Positions 35,800 to 47,544 of a stretch of 64,000 nt of DNA are shown piece by piece. The stretch is from Punica granatum (lineage: Eukaryota > Streptophyta > Magnoliopsida > Myrtales > Lythraceae): positions 26,768,001 through 26,832,000 of the forward strand of contig NC_045131.1 of NCBI RefSeq assembly GCF_007655135.1. The letters run 5' to 3'. The position numbers and the translations under genes are program-made. The notes beneath the pieces were generated by a model. The model searched no databases. It saw only the letters and a list, made by a program, of their open reading frames with translations, and was not told the origin of the DNA. The first letter of the stretch is position 1; each line of letters opens with the position of its first letter.

Positions 35800-36399
35800 G
35801 GACAATTTTTCTCATATACGGAGAATAATGAGGACGGATATTGGAGGTAATTCTACATGGAAAAATTGAAAGGGAATCAATAGGTTTATAAGAGACAATA
35901 ATCTAACAATTTATTGGCTTAAGGTTTTGAGTTGCAGATGGACCCGAGTCTGAAATAAGCCTTTGGATTTTTCCCAACAAGTGATATTAGTGTTCAAGAT
36001 AACGATCCTGAGGAAGAACACACGTTATGTGTGGAAACCCACACCCTACCAAGCTCGAATGTGAAACTCGTGACTAGTAAAAGTTCTAACAATTGATATC
36101 CGAGTCCGGAAGTAGAAGTTCGACTCGAAATTAGTTGTGTACAGTATGTTCCTTGCCGTCGTATCATGGGAATTACGACGAAATTCTCCACATAGTCGAG
36201 AAATGAGAGAATTGTTGGGACGATTTCTCTCCTATATAGAGAATGGTGAGGGCGGATGTTGAAAGTAATCCCGCATGGAAAAGTTGAGAGGAAATCTATA
36301 AGTTTATAAAAAAAATAATGATTCAGCAATTTATTGACTTAAGCTTTTAAATTACAAATGGATCCGAATTCGAAGTAAGGTTGTTGATTTTTCTCAACA
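35795..36399 (+). mobile_element. TRIM (terminal-repeat retrotransposon in miniature), 605 bp
   Basis: Two direct terminal repeats, 35795-35979 (185 bp) and 36213-36399 (187 bp), both start TGTTGGGAC and end in CAACA, the TG...CA rule of LTRs. Just after the left repeat is TGATATTAGTGTTC, close to the initiator-tRNA-Met primer-binding site TGGTATCAGAGC. A purine-rich GAAATGAGAGAA precedes the right repeat. Flanking 5-mers are TATAT and TATAC, a one-mismatch target duplication. The 233-bp interior has no coding capacity. The element is mobilised, if at all, by proteins of other retrotransposons. Confidence 0.8.
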
Positions 36400-36404
36400 T
36401 ATAC

Positions 36405-38750
36405 ACACACATATCTTAATTAGCTATCTTTGTATATAAAACAAAATGATTCTTTAGTTGTCTCTCATACTTACTCCTCGATAAGAATGCAGACATGACA
36501 AATCATAATTTACAATATTTGAACAAATATATATTACCTAAATGCAATGAGTTGTTATATTTATGATAAAATCGTTACTTTTTGGTCTTCACTAATTTTA
36601 TCATCAAAATGACAATTTATATTCATGATGAATGTTTATGTACTACAAAAATGTCATGGTTGTCTTAGATATAATTTTATACATACTCAAAGCATTCTAA
36701 AAACTAAATAGGATGTAACATGAAAAGATGAAAGTATAGTTTAGTTTAAATGGCGCCTTTTTCTATATACTCATATTTAGATGGAGCTAATTTAGTGGAC
36801 AATTTTGCTCTTCTTTATGTTTAATATTCAATAGAATATTGGAGTTAACAACCAAGAAGAAAAATATTATAATTATTTTTCACTTCAAATATTATGTTGT
36901 TGCTTGGAGTTCGAAGGTGCAAAAAGAAAAAGGACAAAGACCAAGAGATCTCGTGATATAATTGAGGCCATAAATTTAATACATGCGCAGGCATTTGTAT
37001 TATGCAGGAGTTCTATGCAATTAATATTGAAATATTATTTAACTTATTAAAGAATTACTTATTTTTCAAAAATATATAATGTACTTGTGAGTTTAAAAGT
37101 TCTTTTCTTTTTAATTTTTTTAAAAAAATCTTACAATGTTAAATTTTTTTTAAAAAATAAAAATAATGAAGATGCGCGGGTTATGCTATATAGAAGTTCA
37201 AAATTAACGTATCCTCTCCATCATATTCTAGCCTCTCATATTGAATATTACATACAAGAAATTATGCTAATATCTAAATATAATAAATCTTTGCTTTTGC
37301 TTTCCACTTTTTCCAATTTTTAATTGTAGTAGAGTATATTTTTGTGAGAAATTCCACTAATTTCCTATTATACTAAAACTTTTTGCTTTGTTTTGCAGAG
37401 TTTATAATCATAAGCTGAGAGTAGTGTGTTGATGACTCCTGTCGAAATTGATCATCGAGGTGATTGTAATTGCCTTAACTATTTTGTGATTGTTCCCATA
37501 GTTGAAAGATTAAAATGTTACTATAGTTCGTGTCTTTAGAGAGTTTATATTCTTACATTTCACACTTCAAATTTTATATATTATATATTGATTCATCGTT
37601 AATTATACTAGTGATGAGCACCCATATGCTGACACAAGAAAAAAAATTTCAAATTCTTCAAATAAATGGTATTATACCTATTTAAATAGATTCAATTATT
37701 ATTACTTTGTAAAAATTATGATATCATTGAAAAGAAAAGTATATTAAATTATTATTTATCTTATAAATTTATTTTGAAAAAACGCTCATTAAGTATCGAG
37801 AAATGTGCATATAAATATGATATTTTTATGACTTCTGTATAATTTAGTAAAATGAATTTAAATATACTTAATAAAAAGTATGATACTATGACATGACTTC
37901 TGTATGCATAATTGTGATAATATATTTAGTATACAAGATGCTATCTAAATTAATAATTATCAAGAAAATAGTATAAGTATGCTAAAATGTGAATTCAACT
38001 CTTGACTATATCAGTCCTAAAAGTAAAACATTTACTAAATGTAAACTAGTAATAACAAAGCAAACTGTAAAGAACACATGACAAGTTCACTTTTCGTGCT
38101 CCATTATTAGCTGTATCAAAATTAACATAACATAAAATCCTACCAGACAATCACACTCTTCTATAGAGCCATAAGTGATAACATGACCAATTCGGCACTC
38201 ATCGGGAAACAAGATACAATAAAGGAACACTAACCATATTAGCAGCTCCCTATCTATTCCTCCAATTACAAAAGGAAAACAGTTCTCTTATCTTCAATTA
38301 ATTGCCCTAATCCCACAAGTACCAATTGAAGCATAAATTTTTTTGTGGAATGAACGTTCAACATGAAAGAGTTGCAATCTCATGGTGACCGGACATGGTG
38401 ATTGAAGTTTCGTAATTTCCTGAAGCCTCATTTTTGTCAAGATTTTCAGTTTTCGTTTTTTTATTTGTTAATTTTTGAACTTTGGGAAGACTTAATGTAA
38501 TTTCCTGGACCAATCCTATAAGATTAGTCACTTAATATTAGACATGAGTGAGTAGAATTTGTCTAATTGTTCCTTAGTTGATGTCGGTTTAGAAATGCCG
38601 TGTACTGAAGGAGTCTTGACACTGTTTGAATTTGGAAGATTTGACCGTATTTTGAGATTTTTAGAAACAAATGAATTACGAGAAACTTTTGCTGGTAATT
38701 GCTCTCCCATGTTATTGGACCACAAAGATGACTTTTACTTAGTTTTTCGA
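36405..38750. other. Intergenic AT-rich stretch with a possible Helitron end
   Basis: No gene. Around 37608 the minus strand reads GCATATGGGTGCTCATCACTAG|T, which resembles a Helitron 3' tail; confidence in that is low. The remainder is AT-rich without clear element boundaries. Confidence 0.4.
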
Positions 38751-38757
38751 TGAGTTT

Positions 38758-39078
38758 TACTTTAGTAACTAGTCGGTATGATTATGAAGAAAGTGTAGAA
38801 ATTTCATTATTGTTTTTCGGCAAGAAAGTTGACTTTTTATTCTTTCGAAATTTATTTTTTTTGATATTTTATTTGGATCCAAAAGGGATGCTTTGTTATT
38901 TATATGTAAATATCTTAAACTATTCAGTAACTAGTCGGTATGATTTTGAAGAAAGTGCAGAAATTTTGTTCTTCGATAGGAAAGTTGACTTTTTATCCTT
39001 TTGAATTTAATTTTTTTTGATATTTTATTTGGATCCCAAAGGGGTACGTTGTTTTTTATATGTAAATATCTTAAGTAA
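38758..39078. repeat. 162-bp tandem duplication
   Basis: AGTAACTAGTCGGTATGATT occurs at 38764 and 38926, and the units stay alike through GAAAGTTGACTTTTTAT, GATATTTTATTTGGATCC and TATATGTAAATATCTTAA. Differences are scattered substitutions and short indels. No coding role. Confidence 0.85.
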
Positions 39079-39289
39079 ATGGAGTAAAATAAAAAAAATG
39101 AAGAAATAGACATTTACTTGAATGATATTTCATGTAAATGTGAGGGCCAATCTGATTCTATAAAATAATTGAAGGGCTAGTCTAGAAATTTCTAAGAATT
39201 TTGGGGCGTTCTACAAAGAGTTTGGCCGACCTTCCCATCATTTAAGAATCTCGGGATCCTTATCAGCTTTGAGCACCTTCCAATTTCTT

Positions 39290-39391
39290 CTTCAATCAGA
39301 ACATAATAAAATAGGTTAGAGAGAGACGAACAGAGCTGAGGAAGAACCGAAGAAGGGCAGAAGGCTGGGCTTGGGATTCCTGTTTGGTAAG
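39290..39391 (+). other. Exon-like leader with a splice-donor match
   Basis: A purine-rich, GC-richer stretch (GAGAGAGACGAACAGAGCTG... to TTCCTGTTTG) ends at a consensus donor GGTAAGTT (about 39387). T-rich intron-like sequence follows, then a MITE and the giant LTR. It could be the first untranslated exon of a gene or transcript whose later exons lie beyond the LTR. No coding sequence is recognised. Confidence 0.25.
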
Positions 39392-39417
39392 TTGATTCCC
39401 CTTGCTCTAAAGGTTCT

Positions 39418-39795
39418 TAGGTGACGTTTGGTAACGAAGTAGAATACGATTCTACTTGACAGCATTAAGACAAAAGTAATTGAGAGAATTTATTAATTAA
39501 TTATAATAATGGTTAAAAATACGTGAGATAATTTATTATTAAATTGAAAAAAAAGATTAAAAAAAGAGTAAAGATATTATTGAATTAAAGGAACAGTAAT
39601 GGTTAATCATGATAATTTAGTATTAAAAATTAACTATAATAATGATTAAAAAATGTGTATAAGAGAACTTATTATTAAATTGAAGAAAAAGATAAAAAAA
39701 TAATGATTGTGTTATTGAATTGAAGAAAAAATAAATTAGAGTTAAATGGAGTATGATTTAACTCCAATGTGATTAGATGTTGATTAGGCCTTGTT
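39418..39795. mobile_element. MITE-like element related to the 9.6/11.0-kb copy
   Basis: It starts near GTTTGGTAACGAAGTAGAAT and contains repeated GAGAATTTATTATTAAATTG and TAATGATTGTGTTATTGAATTG blocks, as in 10991-11225. Uninterrupted at ATAATGGTTAAAAATACGTG, it serves as the empty-site reference for the nested CACTA element. Its ends are only roughly placed. Confidence 0.5.
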
Positions 39796-39829
39796 TTCCA
39801 TTTCAGCTCAGTTAGGGTTCTGTAGATTG

Positions 39830-42800
39830 TGTGCGCACCAGAATTTCATCTCGTCGGGGCACGCATGCGCGCGCCTATGCAACGCGGCTTGGGAGTGTCC
39901 ACCTTCTCGGGGACGCACGACGGACGCGCGTGAGAAAGAGTCGCCACTTACTATTTACGACCCGTAGGTCGAGGGCCGTTGAGTCACCCGGGTCTAGGGG
40001 TACGAGGTACATTTAAATGCTAAGGCAATGGTCATACGGAACCGGAAATTCCGAATTTGGGGGTTCTATTACGTGCGGACCTATATTCCGCACGCCATTT
40101 CGGTACTCTAGTTTGCTAGGCTTGCCATTTTGTTCATTTACCGCGTGATTTAGGGTTGCACTTGACTCGCCCGTTTTGACACTGTAAAATCGATGAATTT
40201 GATCAAGTTGGGCCAAGAACTCGAAAGATGAGTAGGCTTGTGCGTCGAGGACTCGGTTCACTATCCTAGCGTTTACAGTTCGTCAGACCATGGCGATCGA
40301 CTCCCTGCGTGAACCGAGACCGTGAGTATTCGGGCTTACTCGTCTCTAGGTAGTAATAGGCCAACTTGACCGATTCGACACTCGGACCTCTCGCTTGCTG
40401 ATCGAGGATCCTTACAAATGAATGAATAGATGTACAAATAAGATCATCGCAATGTACACTCGAATAATTACAAAGTACAACTGAATAAAGTAAATGGATC
40501 CCGATCGGTTTGCATTGAGCCAATATTCCGCTCCGGCTCACCGTGTGTTTTGAATGACCGATAAATAAATTAAAGCAACGCGGGCTCAAAGAGCCGGGGG
40601 TCGGGTCCGATCGGACCGACGGGTGATAGGGGAATTGATTGATTCTCACTGTAACCATTGGACCGATCGAGCTCCCGGGTGATATCTAACCACGATTCAC
40701 ACATCCGATCTAAGTCGCCTTCCATATAGGCCGTACTTCGAGCGTGATGATGACTCAATGTTAGATCTCATTCCGCACTCGGGTTGTGCGCATTCAAAGT
40801 GTGAGGGGGCGTTGGACATCGTGTTCTGTGATTTGGGGTGTTAGACCCCGTGCAACACGTAACCTATGGGTTCGGACCCAAACCGCAACAAATCAGCAAA
40901 AGCAAGTGGAAAACAGAATAAAACTGATAAAACTGATGAAAAACAGACAAAAACTGTCAAATACAGATAAATACAAACAAGTTGTATATTAAGCCGAATG
41001 TACGTGATTTAATCAGTTATTAACCGGGGTTGATTGGCAGACAATCTCCCTACTCTAGGCAAACAGATGATTGTGATAGGATGCAGTTCTAGGTCAACTA
41101 TGCGTGTGAATTGATTTTAAGACTTCGTTCTGTAAACGACACTGCGGCTTCATTGAATATGCCAAACTCATGTTTTGACTCTTGATTTGGAATTTAGAGT
41201 TCCACCTAGCCATTATCTAATGTTTGTATAAGCCGAGTGAATGATCAGTCCGGTTTTATGCGTTTTGTGATAGAAATAACAACGTTAATTACCAAATCTA
41301 CGGTAAGATGACGGAAACACCGAAAGTGGATAAAACGGGCCACGCGAATGAGACTCGCATCCGAACGGGCTGCCCATTCCTACCCATAGATCAAGGTGTT
41401 TCGATCTCCTTAACGCCTAAAATGTCAGCGAATCACGAAACAATGGTTATGCCCTTTGGTTTGCGAAATATGAAAAATCGAGATCACGTGACATGAAGGG
41501 GTCTAAGGGAGACTTGTGTGCTCCGACTTGAACCGCCTCAAATTGGGCCCGGATTCGAGTCAAGGTGCGCAAGTCCACCCTAGACCTCGACTCTATTCGT
41601 GTTACGCATCTCGGTATTTTGAAATTGTGAGTTTTGAGAAAGGCGTTTCCATTGGTTCATGATTCGTCGACGCACTTACAAATTGATAGCTGATTCGTAC
41701 AACTTTATTTGAGCCGAATGATTTAATTGACTGAATGATACGTCCCGTTTCCCGTTTGTGAAGTGGTTTAATGATTGAGACCTCGAACCTCAATTGTTAT
41801 GGATCAATGAAATGATTGTTCGATATTAACGTACCTATCATACGAATTAACATGAAACCAACGATTAAATGAAAATTATGATTACAATCAATTCCAAGAA
41901 TCGGTTTTGACTGTTTCTTGCATGCATAAAACATCAAACACGATGACAACGTACATTTTTTACATAGCCGGTGCCGCCATGATCTTAGGAACGCAATCAA
42001 ACATACAAACAAGCACAAACACGATATTTAGAGGAATCGATAAAACGATACCGACTTCTGGGAAGCGAAAAATGTAAAAACTTAGGAAACGACTTGAGTC
42101 GGGGAAAGGAGGCCATCCATGGCCCGAGGAAGCCAAGAGGGGCTCTCAGCCACTTCCCTTGGGGTGAGGCCGAGAGGCTCCTTTGGCTTGCCAGAGCCAA
42201 CGAGGTCTCCTCGACTCCGATTCAAGCTATTTCCCGACATGCTAGCACTGTATACGATGAAGACATGCATAATACGATGTAAAAACACATAAAAACATAA
42301 ACTTGCATGCGAATCGGTCATGGACCGCCTTATCGCCCCCACAAACGCAAAGAAAACGTAAAAGTCCTAACTTCTTTAAGTCGGGAATGATTATACCTAG
42401 CCCTAGAATGCGGGAAAAGTCGAGGAAAGTCGGAAAAAGGGGTTCGGGAAGTCGGTTCTGCCCCCTGGAATAAACAGACCCGAATCGGTGCAGTCGGGTC
42501 GACTGGCAGACCCGACTGGCAGTCCGGCTTGTCGGGACTATACCGGTTGATCGGGATGGCCTTTTCGCACAGGGCCAGTTGCATTGGATCCCCAAGGGAC
42601 TAAGGATCACGCCTGCGGTGGTTTCAGGAGGAGAGCACATGTAGATTTTCTGGAAATCAAAAACAAAGTCGGGTTAGCTAGCAGAAAACAGAACCGACTG
42701 GGCAGAACTGACCCGACTGGGCAGAACTGATCCGACTGGGCAGGTCGGAAAGAAATGGCTGTCCCGGAGGCTCCCGGTGGTATTTTGCTGCAAGGTCGGC

Positions 42801-44987
42801 GGCATTGGACTCCTAACTGATTGCGGATCATGCCTATGGTGGTTTCGTGAGGATTGGACATGTATATTTTCTGGAAATAAAAAACAAAGTCGGGTTAGCT
42901 AGCAGAAAACAGAACCAACTGGGCGGAACTGACCCGACTGGGCAGGTCGGAAAGAAATGGCTGTCCCAGAGGCTCCCGATAGTATTTTGCTGCAAGGTCG
43001 GCGGCATTGGACTCCTAACTGATTGAGGATCATGCCTATGGTGGTTTCGTGAGGATTGGACATGTATATTTTCTGGAAATAAAAAACAAAGTCGGGTTAG
43101 CTAGCAGAAAACAGAACCAACTGGGCGGAACTGACCCGACTGGGCAAGTCGGAAAGAAATGGCTGTCCCAGAGGCTCCCGATGGTATTTTGCTGCAAGGT
43201 CGGCGGCATTGGACTCCTAACTGACTGAGGATCATGCCTGCGTTGGTTTTGTGAGGATTTGATATGTAGATTTTTCCGAAAGATGCAAAGAAGACTGATA
43301 AAAAACTGGAAAAATCTGTGAAGGGAGAAAAGAAGGAAATGGCGGTGGTGCACGGTTAAACGGCTCTCGGCACGCAACCATCTCGTCACGGGGAGAGTGA
43401 GGGTTGTAAGGAACTCCTAGAAAGTGATGGCACGACTCGCCATAGTCGTGGGGAGGAGGAAACGTCGGATGAACCCGACTAGGTACCGGGGTGCACCTAG
43501 GAGACCGATTCTGTGCTGGAGCAAAACGGGCTTCTGGAGGCTTCAAACTGAAAAAATAAGCTCGGAAATGGACTCGGGGGGTCGAATACATGTGGGATAT
43601 GAAGTTTGGTCAAGTTTGGTTCGGGTTGGATGGCGGTCACCGAAAAATAATTGAGTTTTCGAGTAAACCGGCCTTGTATCCGGGCTGTTATGGGGTTGAG
43701 CGAAATCTGGAAAATGAGGGGAGTTTGGAGAGTGTTCTTGAGTGAGAAAGCTAGAGATAGGTTACAAAGAGAGTTGTGATTAAGTTAATGATGCAATGAA
43801 CTTATAAGGGCAAGCTTAATGACAAGGTTAAGTGAAATTAAGTGCAATTGAGGTGTACTTAGGGCATTCGAATTTTTGGAGGGAAGATTAAGATGGGGAA
43901 ATGTCAAGGTAGAGTGTAGGGGAAGTTAGGGAAAGAGTGTGCGAGAGGAGGAAGGGGTGGTGTACACTCCACCTTACTTAGAAGAAGCAGAGTTCCGACC
44001 AGCAGTCCATGAGCTGACCTGAACATCCGAATTTTTCTTGAATTTCTCATGAACCTTTCGGTCTATGTGATATTTTTCCCTGATCCCTACATGAGTTAGG
44101 CACACCCTTGTAAAATTTGAAGATCGTTCGACGTCGGGAAGTACCCGAAAGAATTTTTTTCCAACAGCTAGCCAGAACCAGGAGACTTGGTTCTGATCTA
44201 TGAGAAAACATTCAATTCTGTACTAATCCAGCCAAAAACGTCTCCCATTATTTTTCATTTTCTGAATCTTCAGTGAATTGGGAATCCAATGACGTTGGTC
44301 ATGCTTGAAAATACGAAAAATTGAATTTTTTATGAATTTTCTCCCTCGACTGGCAGAGTATGTCCCGGTTTAACTGTTTTGCGCATGACGTGCTAAAAAA
44401 TTCATAACTCTCTCTCCGTATTGAATCTTGGGATGAGTGACCCATCATATCGAACCTAACTCGATTTCCTAGGTCAAGCACATAAAATTAACCCTTTTAG
44501 GTTCAGGATTGATCGAGATATGATGTGTCGAATTCCTTGCTCAAGCTGCTGTATTCACTGTTTAGGCACCCCAAATCCAACGAATTTCATCTCTTTGCTC
44601 AAATGGGCTATCGACATGATGTTTATGTTGAAATGTCCCCGACTCATCAAACCTTGATCTAAAAATATCGAACTTGGCTCTAGGATCCATGAAGATAGTC
44701 GTTCTCACCGAAGAAAATGATACAGAGACGTGATTTCCTTTTTGTCCACTGCTTTTGGTTCAAATATTGATAATTCGTGCCTTACTCTTCGAGATCAATT
44801 GTGTGTGCCGCAAAATTTCATATGTTGCCCTCGCCATTTTTGTTAGAGTTTTGGGATCCTAGTTGATGTCTTGTCCTAGAGCCGGTGGACCAAAATGGGG
44901 TTCTGACAGGTCCGATTGTGAATAGTGATCCAAGCTTTAATCAGGCATCCTCTATTGGAGCCAGTGGACCAAAATGAGGTGCTGACA
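39830..44987 (+). mobile_element. 5.16-kb solo LTR (Ty3-like, possibly Ogre/Tat-type)
   Basis: The element begins TGTGCGCACC and ends GGTGCTGACA, satisfying TG...CA. It is flanked on both sides by a perfect 5-bp GATTG (39825-39829 and 44988-44992), the size expected of LTR-element integration. No gag-pol coding, primer-binding site or internal second LTR is seen, so it looks like a solo LTR. GAGTCGCCACTTACTATTTA near 39940 is a word I associate with long LTRs of Ogre/Tat-type plant elements; this class is inference. GC content and word use differ from the AT-rich flanks. The terminal roughly 32 bases (GGACCAAAATGGGGTTCTGA...) also occur about 80 bp earlier, at 44888-44908. Confidence 0.65.
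42600..43262. repeat. About 202-221-bp tandem repeat inside the long LTR
   Basis: AAACAAAGTCGGGTTAGCTAG starts at 42661, 42882 and 43084 (periods 221 and 202); a fourth partial unit follows to about 43262. The first unit is longer because a roughly 20-bp subrepeat, CGACTGGGCAGAACTGACC, is present in extra copies. Units two and three are nearly identical, so the expansion is recent relative to the element. Confidence 0.88.
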
Positions 44988-44992
44988 GATTG

Positions 44993-46040
44993 GTTGTTCA
45001 TGGCTTAAGCATTCTTATTCATTAGGTCTACAGGTAAATTAGGGCTTATTTCCGTCAATTTAAGCTCAAGCTAAGGTCTACCCGACTGATGGAAAATTTG
45101 AGGCAATGGGCTGTTCGTGAATTCTGAAAGGTTGCGATTATCTTCTATTAATTGCTCTGAGTTAGATTTGTATGAGGATTTCGGTGAGGCTTGTTGGAAT
45201 CGTGACATCATCTTTGGGGAAATTGATTAAGGTGCTTATGTTGCTATGTCAGTGAATGTAGAATTGATATTCTTATGAGTGAGGTTATTGAATATATTGA
45301 TCAAAATGTTTATTGGACTTTATCAATGTTAGAGGTGTCTCGCATCAACCTCGAAAGACTCGAAAGACCCGAAGACTGGGAAACGAGGACGAAGAATCGA
45401 CCAAGAAAAGGAATGAGCAATCAGGAAAAATTATCACAGTAAAATACCTGGATTGTTGTGGCAATTTGTATAGAGACGGATGCAGCAACATTGCCACAAC
45501 AATTATTGCGATGTGCCATGGCAAAGTTGGCCGAGAGAGAATCTCGTGATTCAATTTCCGTTTAGGTGTGGTTTCCATTGCAACTCAGAATTTATTCAAA
45601 AAGGAAATCTTCCTATGTGGTTTATACATATCCTTAAATATAAGTATTCTAAGATTACTCTTAGGGATATTTAAAATATATATTTGATACTATGGATGTT
45701 GACCTTGTTTATGAATAGGGAGTTTTGGGCAAGATACGTTGTGTGAGAATCACGTGCAATCATCTTGAGAAGTTCTCGTGTTATTTTCTTAGAGTCACCA
45801 GGGTCGATGTAGCTTTGAATGAAAATGTCTATGTATGGCTGAGTTTAACTAATATTTGTAAGGATTGGTTCATCGAAAGTTGAATGCTTTTGGTCAAAGA
45901 TCAAGAGTGCATGACAGCTGATATTTTTGTGTTAATGTCTTTAAGAGACGTGTTTGTTCGGGTTCAGTTCTGTTTGAAAATGAATTGCCTAAAGCATATT
46001 ATGCTATCTATTGGCTTGTCAACTTATTGGAATGTCAATT
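44993..46040. other. Intergenic or intronic-looking sequence, no gene recognised
   Basis: T-rich with patches of ordinary base composition and a possible short exon (AG|GTCTACAG|GTAAAT, about 45025-45033). A 78-codon open frame at 45313-45549 has no recognisable motif. It may belong with the exon-like leader at 39.3 kb. Confidence 0.35.
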
Positions 46041-46045
46041 GTAAT

Positions 46046-46223
46046 GGTGCGTTTGGTTTTAGAGTTAAAGTAACTTTGATTTTGATTGTAGAAAATGACA
46101 AATGTTGTGTAGTATGTTGAGTTAAAGTTAAAGTTAAAATTTTTGACTTGAGAAATGTGTATTTTTATTGTGTAGTGTGTTGAGTTAAAATTTTTGTGAT
46201 TTTAACCCTGAAAACAAACGGGC
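46046..46223. mobile_element. MITE copy, same family as 3746-3932
   Basis: The left end is GGTGCGTTTGGTTTTAGAGT; inward from the right end it reads GCCCGTTTGTTTTCAGGGTT, a good terminal inverted repeat. The interior (GAGTTAAAGTTAAAGTTAAAA, TTGTGTAGTATGTTGAG) parallels the copy near 3.8 kb. Confidence 0.65.
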
Positions 46224-46229
46224 TATATG

Positions 46230-46695
46230 TTCTATGCTTATTTAATGAGAGCTTTGCTTTGATATTGTATATGGAAATATCATATATGCAAATTGATATA
46301 GTTGGAAATATATATGTGAATGTAAATGGAGAGATTGATATACCTAATTTACTGTAAATATTAAGATAAGTGAGATAATTGACTCATGCATGCGCATACC
46401 CCTCAAGGGAATGAAATTAGATGTTAAATGTATGAAATTAGATGTTAAATGTTTCCGAAAGGGATGAAATGAAATGTGAAATGTTCCCATAAAGTGTTGG
46501 AATTAAGTGCTACACCCGATGTACTGTGGGGGGAGCCACATCTAAAATTATACTCGTTTGGTGAAGTGTAAATGAAGAGTACCCCGAAGGAGATGTCCTA
46601 TAAGAGATAAAATGAAACGTTAAATGTTCCTTAGAGTAGATGAAATGATCACTGGCCAGTTACCCAATATTTCTCACATGTGTATATCCGTGAGG
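46230..46695. other. Intergenic, no gene recognised
   Basis: It contains repeated GAAATTAGATGTTAAATGT words (about 46420-46460) and otherwise nothing definable. Confidence 0.45.
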
Positions 46696-46703
46696 CTATG
46701 TAG

Positions 46704-47536
46704 CATTGTTTATAAAATCGGACCCAACGTCAAACCGGTGAACATTTGGGTTCATGGGTTTATATATTCAACCAAAGATTAATCGGTTGAACCTAATTTT
46801 TAAAAAAGTGTTAACTAATTCATAAAAATATATATCTAGTATAATAAAATAGGAAAATAAGGCATTTAATAAATTGTATATGATATATAAATTAATTATA
46901 TTATATAATTTGTATAAAAGTTGTATATAAACTGGGAGCAAATTTTGAAATTAATAATAATAATAAAAGAATAGAATAATGGATTGAAAGGAAAGTTCTC
47001 CTTTTGTTTTTCCACCCACTTTACCCATCCCTTCCCAACTCCCACAGCCAAGCACATGACGAAGCTCAGAGCAGAAGATGAAGATCTCTCCTCTAGAGAT
47101 CTTTTACGCAATCCTCTTCTCATCTGGATTATGGGGCTTCCTCGCCTCTTCCCTGTACCTCTCCAACTCTTGCCTCTTTCAATCGAAGATCGGTATTGGT
47201 GTAGAAACTCGATTTCGACTTCAATCTAAAAGAAGTATAGTCGCCACCGGGTTTTTCCATCGCCCACGACTTCATCTCAGTGGCGGTGGCTGGCGCCGGG
47301 ACCACCATTACCCCCCATTTTCTCTCCTACCATCTCAGTTTTCTTTTTATTTTTTGAAAAATCTATGGCCGTTTTGATAACGGTTTTATTGGGTTCGATG
47401 GTTTTTCTAAGAATTGCCTGGTTCTCACAGGTTCAATAGGATTTGACTTGCAAAAGGAGTCAACTGCATAACCGGACCGAGCAAGTGTCCTATTCCAGGT
47501 TCAACTAGCCGGCCCGGTCCGGTTTTACAAACTATG
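46704..47536. mobile_element. hAT-like non-autonomous transposon carrying an exon-like sequence
   Basis: A perfect 8-bp direct repeat CTATGTAG flanks the element (46696-46703 and 47537-47544), the target-duplication size of the hAT superfamily. The terminal inverted repeats are CATTGTTTATAAAATCGGAC (left) and CATAGTTTGTAAAACCGGAC (inward from the right), 17 of 20 matching. Subterminal regions repeat CCGGTT and GGTTCAA words in both orientations. There is no transposase. The middle (about 46975-47370) differs in composition and holds a leader plus exon-like frame, described separately, so this is a Pack-type (gene-fragment-bearing) candidate. Confidence 0.75.
47078..47192 (+). pseudogene. Exon-like fragment inside the hAT-like element, unknown protein
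   Basis: From the ATG at 47078 the frame gives MKISPLEIFYAILFSSGLWG followed by FLASSLYLSNSCLFQSKI. This is one clear hydrophobic membrane segment, ending at a donor-like CG|GTATTGG (47192/47193). The upstream stretch 46985-47077 looks like a plant leader (pyrimidine-rich, then purine-rich). I do not recognise the protein. It may be a captured first exon; equally, it may be an accidental frame. Confidence 0.3.
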
Positions 47537-47544
47537 CTATGTAG

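Noticed and set aside
42600..43262. CRISPR-like regular repeats
   Set aside because: Units are over 200 bp, contiguous and in a plant LTR; there are no spacers and no associated genes.
42082..43654. Open frames of 80-130 codons in the long LTR
   Set aside because: They change frame with the 202-bp tandem units, occur on both strands and show no gag, protease or polymerase motif.
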